Below are positions 24,656 to 33,681 of a stretch of DNA of 64,000 bases, piece by piece. The translations under genes were made by a program, and so were the position numbers. Position 1 is the stretch's first letter, and every line of letters starts with the position of its first letter. The stretch is from Peteryoungia ipomoeae (lineage in GTDB: Bacteria; Pseudomonadota; Alphaproteobacteria; Rhizobiales; Rhizobiaceae). The notes beneath the pieces are model-generated. The model was not told the DNA's origin and made no database searches. It saw only the letters and a program-made list of their open reading frames with translations. The DNA is taken from NCBI RefSeq assembly GCF_004912165.1, contig NZ_STGV01000008.1, forward strand, positions 1-64,000, written 5' to 3'.

Positions 24656-25543
24656 ATGACGCAGCAGCGGAATGAGGTGAAGGCCGGATTGATCGGCTTT
24701 GGCATTCAGCGCTCGCTGACCCCCGCCATGCACGTGCGCGAAGGCCGCGCCCACGGTCTTGCCTATTCCTACGAGCTTATCGATCTTGCCGAACGCAAGA
24801 TGACCGCGGACGATCTTGAGGCGCTGATTTCGGAAGCGGAGGCGCGCGGATTTTCCGGATTGAACATCACGTATCCCTGCAAACAGCGCGTGCTCGCGCA
24901 TCTGACCGATATCTCCGATGACGCCCGGCGCCTGGGTGCGGTCAATACTGTTGTCTTGCGAGACGGCAAACGGATCGGACACAATACGGACTGGTCCGGC
25001 TTCGCCGAGGGGCTCCGCCTTCAGTTGCCGGATGCCGATATGTCCCGCGTCGTGCAGATCGGGGCGGGCGGCGCCGGTGCTGCCACGGCCTTTGCCGTGT
25101 TGCAGATGGGGGCACGGCAGCTGACGATTTTCGACATAGACAAGGCGCGCTCGGCTGAGCTTGCAGCCGACATGGCAACGCTGTTCCCGGAGGCGGAGGT
25201 GCTTGCCGGCCAAGACCTTGGCGCGACCATGCTGTCGGCCACGGGCCTGGTGCATGCGACACCCATGGGAATGGACAGGCATCCGGGCTTGCCCCTGTCC
25301 GCCGAACTGCTGAACCCGCCGATCTGGGTGGCGGAAATCGTTTATTTTCCATTGGAAACGGCCTTGTTGCAGGCCGCGCGGCACCGTGGCTGCCAGGTGG
25401 CCAATGGTGGTGGCATGGCTGTCTTCCAGGCGGTCGGCGCCTTTGCGCTGTTTACGGGGCTTGCGCCAGATGCTGAGCGGATGCTGGCCCACTTCGCAGA
25501 GCTTACCGGTGCCGGCGGAGCTGTTCTGGCGCAGCCCGCCTGA
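24656..25543 (+). CDS. Shikimate/quinate dehydrogenase (AroE family)
   Basis: This is a 295-residue NAD(P)-dependent dehydrogenase. Catalytic lysine and aspartate occur in NITYPCK and HNTDWSG, and the nucleotide-binding loop is GAGGAGAA. It would oxidise shikimate to 3-dehydroshikimate or quinate to 3-dehydroquinate. The operon partners (TRAP transporter, AroQ, QuiC1) point to catabolism rather than to aromatic amino acid synthesis. I start at the ATG at 24656, since the longer frame begins inside the promoter. Confidence 0.88.
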   Translation: MTQQRNEVKAGLIGFGIQRSLTPAMHVREGRAHGLAYSYELIDLAERKMTADDLEALISEAEARGFSGLNITYPCKQRVLAHLTDISDDARRLGAVNTVVLRDGKRIGHNTDWSGFAEGLRLQLPDADMSRVVQIGAGGAGAATAFAVLQMGARQLTIFDIDKARSAELAADMATLFPEAEVLAGQDLGATMLSATGLVHATPMGMDRHPGLPLSAELLNPPIWVAEIVYFPLETALLQAARHRGCQVANGGGMAVFQAVGAFALFTGLAPDAERMLAHFAELTGAGGAVLAQPA

Positions 25544-25665
25544 TGCGATAGACTTCTCGGCAGAGGCTGCCGGAAAGCGATGCGTTTTCGTCGATCGGTT
25601 TTGGCCGGTCAGGGAGAGAAAGGATCCCGAAGCCCGAGGAGGGGCCGGGACAAGAGGAGGAAGAC

Positions 25666-26658
25666 ATGATGATGGAAATTTCACGCCGCATGTTTCTGGC
25701 AGGATCGGTCGCTCTCGGCGCCATGATGGGCGTCTCCATGCCGGCACTTGCCCAGGAGCCGGTGACGCTCAAACTTTCGGCCGTGTTCTCCGAGCAGGAC
25801 ATCCGCGCCGGCATGGTCAAGATGTTTGCCGACGAGCTGAAGGATGGCTTCAAGGTCGAGCCCTTCTTCGGTGGCACCTTGTTCAAGCAGGGCACCGAAC
25901 TCGTTGCGCTGCAGCGCGGCAACCTGCAGATGGGCAATATCGCGCCGCAGGATATCGCCAAGCAGGTGCCGGAATGGTCGGTCCTGTCCTCTGCCTATCT
26001 CTTCCGTGATGCTGCCCATGTCCGCGCTTTCTTCGCAAGCGACGTCGGCGCGGAATTCAAGAAGATGGCTGAAGAAAAGGCAGGCGTTTACATACTCGGG
26101 CCAACCTATTTCGGCGCCCGCCAGGTCGGTCTGAAAAGCGACAAGAAGATCTCCACGCCAGCCGATCTTTCAGGCGTGAAGCTGCGCATGCCGGGCGGCG
26201 ATGCCTGGCAGTTCCTCGGCGAAGCACTCGGTGCCAACCCTGTGCCTATGGCTTATGCCGAAGTTTATACCGGCCTGCAGACCGGCGCGATCGACGGTCA
26301 GGACAATCCGCTGCCGAACGTGAAGAACATGAAATTCTATGAAGTCATGTCGCAGATCGTCATGACCTCGCATCTGATCGGCTACGACCTCCTCACAATC
26401 TCTGCAGAAACGTGGAAGTCTCTTTCGCCAGAGCAGCAGGCCAAGGTTCAGGCCGCCGCCGACAAGGCGATGCAGTGGAGCGAAGAGCAGCACCTTGCCC
26501 AGGAAAAGACGCTGGTCGAGGAATTCAAGGCTGCCGGCCTTGAGATCTACGAACCCGACGTCGCAGCTTTCCGCAAGTTCGCGCAAGAGAAATACCTTGC
26601 TTCCGATCTCGCCAAGTCCTGGCCCGAAGGTATTCTCGACAAGGTTGGCGCACTCTGA
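25666..26658 (+). CDS. TRAP transporter solute-binding protein DctP
   Basis: This is a 330-residue periplasmic binding protein with a signal peptide (SRRMFLAGSVALGAM, twin arginine, possibly Tat). The DctP signature runs through KLRMPGGDAW and TGLQTGAIDGQDNP, which carries the carboxylate-binding residues. The likely ligand is quinate or shikimate, from gene context only. It starts after GGAGGAAGAC. Confidence 0.9.
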   Translation: MMMEISRRMFLAGSVALGAMMGVSMPALAQEPVTLKLSAVFSEQDIRAGMVKMFADELKDGFKVEPFFGGTLFKQGTELVALQRGNLQMGNIAPQDIAKQVPEWSVLSSAYLFRDAAHVRAFFASDVGAEFKKMAEEKAGVYILGPTYFGARQVGLKSDKKISTPADLSGVKLRMPGGDAWQFLGEALGANPVPMAYAEVYTGLQTGAIDGQDNPLPNVKNMKFYEVMSQIVMTSHLIGYDLLTISAETWKSLSPEQQAKVQAAADKAMQWSEEQHLAQEKTLVEEFKAAGLEIYEPDVAAFRKFAQEKYLASDLAKSWPEGILDKVGAL

Positions 26659-26676
26659 GCTCATCCCAGTGAGATC

Positions 26677-26703
26677 CGGGAGCCGGACAAGTTCCGGCTC
26701 CCG
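26677..26703 (+). terminator. Hairpin between dctP and dctQ
   Basis: CGGGAGCCGG at 26677-26686 pairs with CCGGCTCCCG at 26694-26703 around a 7-base loop. Placed after the binding-protein gene, it probably stabilises or enriches the dctP part of the mRNA. Confidence 0.65.
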
Positions 26704-26726
26704 TTCCATCAGAAAGGGCTCGGCCT

Positions 26727-27245
26727 ATGAACAGACAACTTTCCCCCATCGGGAGCTGGCTCAGGCACCGGGCGGAGAACCTGCTCGCCATGATGCTGCT
26801 GGCGATGTTCGTGATCTTCCTGTTGCAGATCTTCTCGCGCTATCTCTTCAATCTGTCGATTGGCTGGACCCATGAGGCAAGTGTGGCGCTTTGGATCTGG
26901 ATGGTTCTGTTCGGCTCTGCCTTCGTTGTGCGCGAAGTCGATGAGATAAGGTTCGACCTGTTCTGGGGTGCGGCGACGGCGCGCGGCCTACGGGTGATGC
27001 AGGTCATCGGCTCTGCCAGTCTCGTGGCGCTCTTCACCTGGTCGCTGCCCGCCGTCATCGACTATGTCAGCTTCATGAAGGTGGAGAGCACGGCGTATCT
27101 GAAGATCCGCTTCGACCTTCTCTATTCCATCTATGTCGTCTTCGCGATCGCCATGATCGTGCGCCATCTCTGGCTCTGCGTGCTCGCGATCCGCGGCAAG
27201 GCGCCCGAGGGCTTCGACCCGACGAAAGCGAGTTCCGGCGTATGA
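26727..27245 (+). CDS. TRAP transporter small membrane subunit DctQ
   Basis: This is a 172-residue protein with four membrane helices, the small DctQ subunit. The segment IGWTHEASVALWIWMVLFG is typical. Its stop overlaps the dctM start by 4 bases (ATGA). It couples the periplasmic binding protein to the sodium-driven DctM channel. Confidence 0.9.
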   Translation: MNRQLSPIGSWLRHRAENLLAMMLLAMFVIFLLQIFSRYLFNLSIGWTHEASVALWIWMVLFGSAFVVREVDEIRFDLFWGAATARGLRVMQVIGSASLVALFTWSLPAVIDYVSFMKVESTAYLKIRFDLLYSIYVVFAIAMIVRHLWLCVLAIRGKAPEGFDPTKASSGV

Positions 27246-28543
27246 ACCTTGCCAGTCCCTTTTCCCTCGCACTCGTGGCGATCACGGCGCTCGCCTTTCT
27301 GGGCCTGCCCATTGGCCTCTCGATGATCTGCGGCTCCATTCTTTATCTGGCGCTGTCCGGTGCCGATATGGGCATCGTCGCCGAGCAGTTCCTCAACGGC
27401 ATGTATTCGAACTATGTCATCCTGGCCGTGCCGCTCTTCATCCTGGCAGCCGAACTGATGAATATCGGCTCGATGACTGAACGGCTTTTGTCTTTCTGCA
27501 ACGTTCTGGTTGGCCGCTTTCGCGGTGGCCTGGCGCAGGTTAACGTCGTTCAGAGCATCATCTTTGCTGGCATGTCCGGCTCGGCGATTGCCGATGCCGC
27601 AGGGACCGGCAGCATGATGCAGAAGCTGATGACGGATGGAAACCGCTACACGCCGAGCTTTGCGGCGGCATTGACCGCCGTCACCTCGGTAATCGGCCCG
27701 ATCATTCCGCCGTCGATCCCCATGGTGATCTATGCGCTCGTGTCTGATGCCTCGATCGGCTATCTGTTCCTTGCCGGCATGGTTCCCGGCCTGCTGATGG
27801 CCGGCCTGCAGATGGTCCAGGTTGCGATCACCGCCCGGCGGCAGAATTTCCCGGTCGAGGAGCCCGTTCCCCTGCGCGAGATCCCCGGCATTACCTGGCG
27901 GGCACTGCCAGCTCTCTTCATGCCGGTTCTGCTTCTTGGCTGCATCTACTCCGGCGTCACGACGCCCACCGAGGCAGCCGCACTCGCTGCAGCCTATGCG
28001 CTGCTTGTTTCCGCGGTTCTCTATCGCAGCATCCGTTGGGACGCGCTCTACCGGGCGCTTCTATCGAGCAGCAAGACAACCGCTTCGATCGGCATGCTGA
28101 TCGCCGGCGCCCTGGTCTTCAATTATGTGATCACCATCGAGAACATTCCCGAAAGCATCAAGGGTGTGCTGACCAGTTGGGATATGTCGCCGGTGGTCTT
28201 CCTGATCTTCGTCAACATCCTGCTCTTGCTGCTCGGCTGTTTCCTCGAGGGCACGACCATCCTGCTGATCGTGGTACCGGTGCTCATTCCGACGGCGCAG
28301 GCGCTTGGCATCGATCTCGTGCATTTCGGCGTGGTCGTGGTGGTCAACATCATGCTGGGGCTGGTGACGCCACCCTATGGCCTGCTGCTCTTCATCGTGG
28401 CGAAAATCTCCGGTGCGCCGCTGCGTGACATAGTTCGTGATGCCCTGCCGTTCATTCTCTGGATGGCGCTGTGCCTGGCCGTGATCACCTTCATCCCGGA
28501 TGTTGTCCTATGGCTTCCACGCCTTCTCGGTTACCAGGGTTGA
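27242..28543 (+). CDS. TRAP transporter large membrane subunit DctM
   Basis: This is a 433-residue protein with about 12 membrane helices and the DctM signatures AGMSGSAIADAAGTG and IGPIIPPSIPMV. It imports organic acids with sodium ions. It is followed 10 bases later by aroQ. The context predicts quinate or shikimate uptake. Confidence 0.92.
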   Translation: MNLASPFSLALVAITALAFLGLPIGLSMICGSILYLALSGADMGIVAEQFLNGMYSNYVILAVPLFILAAELMNIGSMTERLLSFCNVLVGRFRGGLAQVNVVQSIIFAGMSGSAIADAAGTGSMMQKLMTDGNRYTPSFAAALTAVTSVIGPIIPPSIPMVIYALVSDASIGYLFLAGMVPGLLMAGLQMVQVAITARRQNFPVEEPVPLREIPGITWRALPALFMPVLLLGCIYSGVTTPTEAAALAAAYALLVSAVLYRSIRWDALYRALLSSSKTTASIGMLIAGALVFNYVITIENIPESIKGVLTSWDMSPVVFLIFVNILLLLLGCFLEGTTILLIVVPVLIPTAQALGIDLVHFGVVVVVNIMLGLVTPPYGLLLFIVAKISGAPLRDIVRDALPFILWMALCLAVITFIPDVVLWLPRLLGYQG

Positions 28544-28553
28544 GGAAAAGGTC

Positions 28554-29003
28554 ATGATCGATCAGAAGCCGCTTTTCATCCTGAACGGACCGAACCTCAA
28601 TCGGCTCGGCAGGCGCGAGCCGGACATCTACGGGCATCATACACTGGCCGACGTGGAGGCCTGGTGCCGCGAGGCTGCCGGCGATTGGCCGGTCGTCTTT
28701 CGCCAGACGAACAGTGAGGACGTGTTGATCGACTCCGTCCATGAGGCGATCGATGAGGGATGTGGGATCCTGATCAACCCGGCGGCTTTTACCTTCACGT
28801 CGCTGGCGCTTCTGGATGCGCTGAAGATGTTCAAAGGTCCGATCATCGAGTTCCACATATCCAACGTTCACCGGCGTGAAGAGATCTATCACAAATCCCT
28901 GGTCTCAAAAACGGCGACAGCCGTCATGGCGGGGCTTGGGGCAACGGGCTACCCGCATGCGGTGCGGGCGCTGAAGCTTCTGGTATCCGAAGGCAAACGG
29001 TGA
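28554..29003 (+). CDS. aroQ: Type II 3-dehydroquinate dehydratase
   Basis: This is a 149-residue dodecameric-type dehydroquinase that converts 3-dehydroquinate to 3-dehydroshikimate. LNGPNLNRLG at the N-terminus, the lid arginine/tyrosine region (RREPDIYG) and HISNVHRREEIYHKS are present. I start at the ATG at 28554 with GAGG upstream. In this operon it acts in the catabolic direction; another copy may serve biosynthesis elsewhere. Confidence 0.93.
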   Translation: MIDQKPLFILNGPNLNRLGRREPDIYGHHTLADVEAWCREAAGDWPVVFRQTNSEDVLIDSVHEAIDEGCGILINPAAFTFTSLALLDALKMFKGPIIEFHISNVHRREEIYHKSLVSKTATAVMAGLGATGYPHAVRALKLLVSEGKR

Positions 29004-29034
29004 GGCCGCATCAGGCGAGACGGAGAATACGGCG

Positions 29035-30924
29035 ATGAAAACCTCGATTGCGACGGTCTCGATCAGCGGCGAATTCGAAGAAAAGCTCTCAGCCATTGCC
29101 CGAGCCGGCTTCGACGGCATCGAGATCTTTGAGAACGACTTTCTGGCTTTCGACCGATCGCCCGCAGATGTCGGCCAGATGGTGCGCGATCACGGGCTGA
29201 CGGTGTCGCTGTTCCAGCCCTTTCGCGACTTCGAGGGCATGCCTGAACCATTTCGCAGCCGAAACTTCGACCGCGCTGAACGCAAGTTCGACCTGATGGC
29301 CGAACTTGGCACGGATCTGATGTTGATCTGCTCGAATACCTCGCCGGTATCGCTGGGCGGCATTGATCGCGCGGCGGCGGACTTCCGCGAACTTGGCGAG
29401 CGTGCGGCCAAGCGCGGTCTGCGTGTCGGCTATGAAGCGCTTGCCTGGGGTCGCCACATTCATGATCACCGCGATGCCTGGGAGATCGTTCGCCGCGCCG
29501 ATCACCCGAATATCGGCCTGATCCTCGACAGCTTCCACACGCTTGCTCGAAAGATCGATGTGAATTCGATCCGCTCGATCCCGGGCGACCGGATCTTCAT
29601 CGTCCAGCTTGCCGATGCGCCGCTGATCGAGATGGATCTCCTCTATTGGTCGCGCCACTTCCGAAATATGCCGGGTGAAGGCGATCTGGCTGTCACATCC
29701 TTCATGCAGGCGGTCGCGGCGACGGGGTATGACGGCTATCTTTCTTTGGAGATATTCAATGACCAGTTCCGCGGCGGGTCGCCCGAGGCAATCTCCCGCG
29801 ATGGTCACCGGTCTCTCGTCTATCTGATGGATCAGGTTCGTCGTGTCGAGCCCGACATGCGCATCCCCGTTGTGCCGATGCCGGCGCGCAGCCAAGTCTC
29901 TGGTGTCGCGTTCATCGAGTTTGCCGTGGGTGACGACGATGGACGGGAACTCGAAGCACTGTTGAAAGTCCTCGGGTTCAAAACCGTTGGCCGCCATAGA
30001 ACCAAGGCGGTGACGCTGATGCGACAGGGCGAGATCAACCTCGTGATCAACCGCGAGGAAAAGGGGTTCGCCAATGCCTCTTATCTCGTGCACGGCGCCA
30101 ATGCCTATGCTTTCGGGCTGATGGTTGACGATGCGCTGGCCGCACATGCAAGGGCGCTTCAGCTCGGGTCGGAGGATTTTCGCCAGCCGGTCGGACCGGG
30201 AGAAATGCAGGTGCCGGCCATTCGCGGTGTCGGGGGAGGGGTTGTCTATTTCCTCGACCAGAAGACCGGGCTTGGCGCCATCTGGGATATCGAGTTCGAG
30301 CCGGTTTCCGATGTGGAAGAGGATCATGGCGCCATCGGCCTGACACGGATCGACCATCTTGCCCAGACGACGCATTATGAGGAAATGCTGACCTGGCTGC
30401 TTTTTTACACGTCGCAGCTTGCGACGAGGAAGACGCCCATGGTCGATATCATCGATCCTGCCGGCGTGATTCGAAGCCAGGTGGTTGAAACGGAGGACGG
30501 GAGGCTGCGGATAACGCTCAACGGGGCGGAAAACCGCAATACGCTTGCCGGACGGTTCATCACTGAAACATTCGGCTCGGGCATCCAGCACATCGCGTTC
30601 GAGACCGCCGACATCTTTGCCTCGGCCGAAGCGCTTGCCCAGAACGGCTTCAAGGCCCTCGCGATTTCGGCAAACTACTACGACGACATAGAGGCCCGCT
30701 TTGGGCTTGATCCGGTGCTGGTCGAGCGCATGAAAATGGCCAATATTCTCTACGACCGGGACGATCACGGCGAATATTTCCAACTTTATTCCCCGACCTA
30801 TGGCGAGGGCTTTTTCTTCGAGATTGTCGAGCGCCGTGGTTACGCGGGCTATGGCGCACCCAATGCCATTTTCCGCATCGCGGCGCTCAAGCGGCATCTG
30901 CGACCGAAGGGCATGCCGAGGTAG
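29035..30924 (+). CDS. quiC: QuiC1-type 3-dehydroshikimate dehydratase, two-domain
   Basis: This 629-residue fusion has an N-terminal TIM-barrel sugar-isomerase-like domain (about residues 1-275). A C-terminal HPPD-like vicinal-oxygen-chelate domain follows (about 290-620). This is the layout of Pseudomonas QuiC1, whose N-domain turns 3-dehydroshikimate into protocatechuate (3,4-dihydroxybenzoate). The VOC half has RIDHLAQTT, QHIAFETADI and EYFQLYSPTYG, which carry typical metal ligands. It is the last gene of the unit. Its product is also the catechol block of petrobactin. Confidence 0.9.
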   Translation: MKTSIATVSISGEFEEKLSAIARAGFDGIEIFENDFLAFDRSPADVGQMVRDHGLTVSLFQPFRDFEGMPEPFRSRNFDRAERKFDLMAELGTDLMLICSNTSPVSLGGIDRAAADFRELGERAAKRGLRVGYEALAWGRHIHDHRDAWEIVRRADHPNIGLILDSFHTLARKIDVNSIRSIPGDRIFIVQLADAPLIEMDLLYWSRHFRNMPGEGDLAVTSFMQAVAATGYDGYLSLEIFNDQFRGGSPEAISRDGHRSLVYLMDQVRRVEPDMRIPVVPMPARSQVSGVAFIEFAVGDDDGRELEALLKVLGFKTVGRHRTKAVTLMRQGEINLVINREEKGFANASYLVHGANAYAFGLMVDDALAAHARALQLGSEDFRQPVGPGEMQVPAIRGVGGGVVYFLDQKTGLGAIWDIEFEPVSDVEEDHGAIGLTRIDHLAQTTHYEEMLTWLLFYTSQLATRKTPMVDIIDPAGVIRSQVVETEDGRLRITLNGAENRNTLAGRFITETFGSGIQHIAFETADIFASAEALAQNGFKALAISANYYDDIEARFGLDPVLVERMKMANILYDRDDHGEYFQLYSPTYGEGFFFEIVERRGYAGYGAPNAIFRIAALKRHLRPKGMPR

Positions 30925-30991
30925 TCCGATCCCGTGTCGGCTGCTGGCCTCCAGCATTGAACGAAATGCTTGTCTCCGTCACGCGCCTGGC

Positions 30992-31020
30992 CTAGTAAAT
31001 ATTTTCCGCTGATTTACTAG
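30992..31020. promoter_or_regulatory. LacI-family operator upstream of the regulator
   Basis: CTAGTAAAT at 30992-31000 and ATTTACTAG at 31012-31020 form a perfect inverted repeat with 9-base arms and an 11-base spacer, 38 bases before the GTG of the regulator gene. The left part is repeated at 32185 before lacE. Confidence 0.7.
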
Positions 31021-31057
31021 CAAGGTCGCAAATATCGGTGCGAGGGGACGGGACGTC

Positions 31058-32128
31058 GTGGTGACAATCAAGGAAATCGCGAAGGCCGTTGGCGTTTCGC
31101 CCGGCACGGTCTCGCGTGTGTTGAACTACGACCAGACGCTGTCCATCTCGGAAATCAAGCGGCAAGCCATCATCGAAACGGCGGAGGCGCTGAACTACGC
31201 AACTCCGCGCGCGCGCAAAAATGCATTGTTGCCACAGCTTTCCATCCCCATGGGGCTGCATGCGGAAGTCGCTGCAAGTATTGCCGTCATTCACTTCCTG
31301 GCACCGAACGAGGAACTCGTTGACCCTTATTACGTGGGCGTGCGGCTCGCTATCGAGGTGCGGTGTCGTGAATACAAGCTGGAAATTGCTCGGGTGTTCA
31401 ATCCGGATGTTCCCGTTGATTTGGCACAGCTGGCGGGCATTTCAGCGGTGATCGTTGTTGGACATCGAGCCAAGGCTGAAATCGAGGCGATTGCCAGAAT
31501 GTGCCCGCATCTCGTCATGGCGGATTATAATCCGCGCATGCCGCAGTTCGATTGCGTGCGGGCGGATCTGGGAGAGGCGACGACCTCCATTCTCGACAGC
31601 ATGGAAAGCGCGGGATACCAGCGGATCGGGTTTGTCGGTGGCTATGAGCTGATGGACAACGAGGCGCTGCGGCAGGGTGAGCAGCGGTGCAAGGCCTATA
31701 TCGAATGGCATCAAGCGCGGGGCCGCTTCGACGAGAACTTGCTGGCGCTCGGGCAGAGCGAGCGTTTCGGCCAGAACCTAAGGCTCGAAACGGGATATCA
31801 GCAGGCGAAATCGCTCATCGCACTTCAAAACAGGCCAGATGCCATTCTGGCTGCAAACGACAATATGGCGATCGGGACCTATCGCGCCATCCAGGAGGCA
31901 GGGCTCTCGATTCCGGAGGATATTGCTGTCGTTGCCTTCAACGACATTCCGGTTGCCCAGTTCCTGATGCCACCCCTCTCGACCATGCGCATTCCTGGCG
32001 AACTGATCGGAGAGGTGGCTGTGGACCTCCTGGTCGAGCGGCTGAATGGACGGGACTATTCCAAGCACGTGACGCTCCCAACGGAAATGATATGGCGCGG
32101 CAGTGCCCGCAAGCCTCCTGCTGACTAA
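31058..32128 (+). CDS. LacI-family repressor of the lac operon
   Basis: This is a 356-residue LacI/GalR regulator with helix-turn-helix at residues 3-22 (IKEIAKAVGVSPGTVSRVL) and a sugar-binding periplasmic-protein-like domain. It starts with GTG at 31058. It lies just upstream of lacE in the same direction. Matching operator-like sequences before both genes suggest that it represses itself and the lac operon. The EbgR-type subgroup is possible. Confidence 0.85.
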   Translation: MVTIKEIAKAVGVSPGTVSRVLNYDQTLSISEIKRQAIIETAEALNYATPRARKNALLPQLSIPMGLHAEVAASIAVIHFLAPNEELVDPYYVGVRLAIEVRCREYKLEIARVFNPDVPVDLAQLAGISAVIVVGHRAKAEIEAIARMCPHLVMADYNPRMPQFDCVRADLGEATTSILDSMESAGYQRIGFVGGYELMDNEALRQGEQRCKAYIEWHQARGRFDENLLALGQSERFGQNLRLETGYQQAKSLIALQNRPDAILAANDNMAIGTYRAIQEAGLSIPEDIAVVAFNDIPVAQFLMPPLSTMRIPGELIGEVAVDLLVERLNGRDYSKHVTLPTEMIWRGSARKPPAD

Positions 32129-32184
32129 GCAGTTGCACCGGTAATCCAGAGATTTCGACGGCTTACCGCAGCGCACAAAACTTT

Positions 32185-32199
32185 TAGTAAAAATTTTCT
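32185..32199. promoter_or_regulatory. LacI-family operator upstream of lacE
   Basis: TAGTAAAAATTTTCT matches TAGTAAATATTTTCC at 30993-31007 in 13 of 15 bases. It lies 85 bases before the lacE ATG, in the only intergenic region of the regulator-lacE junction. Confidence 0.6.
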
Positions 32200-32283
32200 T
32201 GGCGCTCTCCCGATTTTCGGAAATAGTGGTAGCGAGGCAGGGGATGGAGCTGCCGCGTATCAACGACACCATGGGAGGAAGAC

Positions 32284-33552
32284 ATGGATTATTCTCGCGC
32301 GTTCAAGCGCTCGATTTCGGCCACCGTTGCTGGCGCCGCACTTCTATGCAGCACCGCCGCCTTTGCCGGTGAAGTCACCATCTGGTGCTGGGACCCGAAC
32401 TTCAACGTCGCAATCATGAAGGAAGCGGCCGAGCGCTATACCGCCAAGCACCCCGACACGACCTTCAACATCGTGGATTTTGCCAAGGCCGATGTCGAGC
32501 AGAAGCTGCAGACCGGTCTCGCCTCGGGCATGACCGACACGCTGCCGGATATCGTGCTGATCGAGGACTACGGCGCGCAGAAGTATCTGCAGTCCTTCCC
32601 CGGTTCCTTTGCGGCGCTGACCGACAAGATCGATTATTCCGGCTTTGCCAAGTACAAGGTCGACCTGATGACGCTTGAGGGTCAGGTCTATGGCGTTCCC
32701 TTCGATTCCGGCGTCACCGGCCTTTACTATCGTACCGATTACCTGGAGCAGGCCGGCTACAAGCCCGCAGACATGGAGAACCTGACCTGGGACCGCTTCA
32801 TTGAGATCGGCAAGGACATCAAGGCCAAGACCGGCCACGAGATGATGGCGCTGGACAGCAATGATGGCGGCCTGATCCGCATCATGATGCAGTCCGGCGG
32901 CCAGTGGTATTTCAACGACGACGGCAGCCTGAACATCACGGGCAATGCCGCCTTGAGGGCGGCGCTGGAAACCCAGGCCCGCATCGTGAACGAGGGCGTC
33001 GCCAAGCCGACCAGCGGCTGGAACGACGGTATCAACGCCCTGACCTCAGGCGATGTCGCCTCGGTGCTGATGGGCGTGTGGATCACCGGTACCGTCAAGT
33101 CGCAGGCCGATCAGGCCGGGAAATGGGCTTTGACCGCAATCCCGAAGCTCAATGTCGAGGGCGCTACGACGGCATCGAACCTCGGCGGTTCGAGCTGGTA
33201 TGTGCTCGAGGCATCTGCCGAAAAGGATGAAGCGATCGACTTCCTCAACGAGGTCTATGCGAAGGATCTCGATTTCTACCAGAAGATCCTGACCGAGCGT
33301 GGCGCTGTCGGCTCGCTGCTCGCCGCCCGCACGGGGGAAGCCTATCAGAAGCCGGATGAGTTTTTCGGTGGTCAGACGGTCTGGCAAAACTTTGCCGATT
33401 GGCTCGTCCAGGTGCCGGCCGTGAACTACGGCATCTTCACCAACGAACTCGACACGGCTGTTACGGCAAACTTCCCCGCTTTGCTGAAGGGCACGCCGGT
33501 CGACGATGTTCTGAAGGCGATCGAGAGCCAGGCCGCCGGGCAGATCCAATAA
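32284..33552 (+). CDS. lacE: LacE-like lactose-binding protein
   Basis: This is a 422-residue extracellular solute-binding protein (family 1) with a signal peptide ending near residue 28 (STAAFA). The mature start EVTIWCWDPNFN and the size fit LacE of Agrobacterium radiobacter. It delivers lactose or related galactosides to LacF/LacG. The neighbours and their order (F, G, Z, K) support the name more than any single motif. Confidence 0.85.
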   Translation: MDYSRAFKRSISATVAGAALLCSTAAFAGEVTIWCWDPNFNVAIMKEAAERYTAKHPDTTFNIVDFAKADVEQKLQTGLASGMTDTLPDIVLIEDYGAQKYLQSFPGSFAALTDKIDYSGFAKYKVDLMTLEGQVYGVPFDSGVTGLYYRTDYLEQAGYKPADMENLTWDRFIEIGKDIKAKTGHEMMALDSNDGGLIRIMMQSGGQWYFNDDGSLNITGNAALRAALETQARIVNEGVAKPTSGWNDGINALTSGDVASVLMGVWITGTVKSQADQAGKWALTAIPKLNVEGATTASNLGGSSWYVLEASAEKDEAIDFLNEVYAKDLDFYQKILTERGAVGSLLAARTGEAYQKPDEFFGGQTVWQNFADWLVQVPAVNYGIFTNELDTAVTANFPALLKGTPVDDVLKAIESQAAGQIQ

Positions 33553-33604
33553 ACCCATCCCTCAGGGGCTTGGCGTTCGCGCTTGGCCTCTGTCCTCCCG
33601 GAGA

Positions 33605-33626
33605 CGTGCGGCGGAAACGCCGCGCG
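33605..33626 (+). terminator. Hairpin between lacE and lacF
   Basis: CGTGCGGCG at 33605-33613 pairs with CGCCGCGCG at 33618-33626 (one G-T pair) around a GAAA loop. It probably raises lacE mRNA relative to the permease genes. Confidence 0.6.
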
Positions 33627-33681
33627 GCTTCCGGTCGCAATACAAGGTTGATTGATCACTGATCGGGTTCGGGGATACCGC

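Noticed and set aside
29089-30957. A 622-codon open frame antisense to quiC1
   Set aside because: It mirrors a well-supported dehydratase in another frame, has no domain I recognise and arises from the GC-rich third-codon pattern.
33605-33626. Possible riboswitch or small RNA between lacE and lacF
   Set aside because: The structure is a simple hairpin of the kind found after binding-protein genes in ABC operons.
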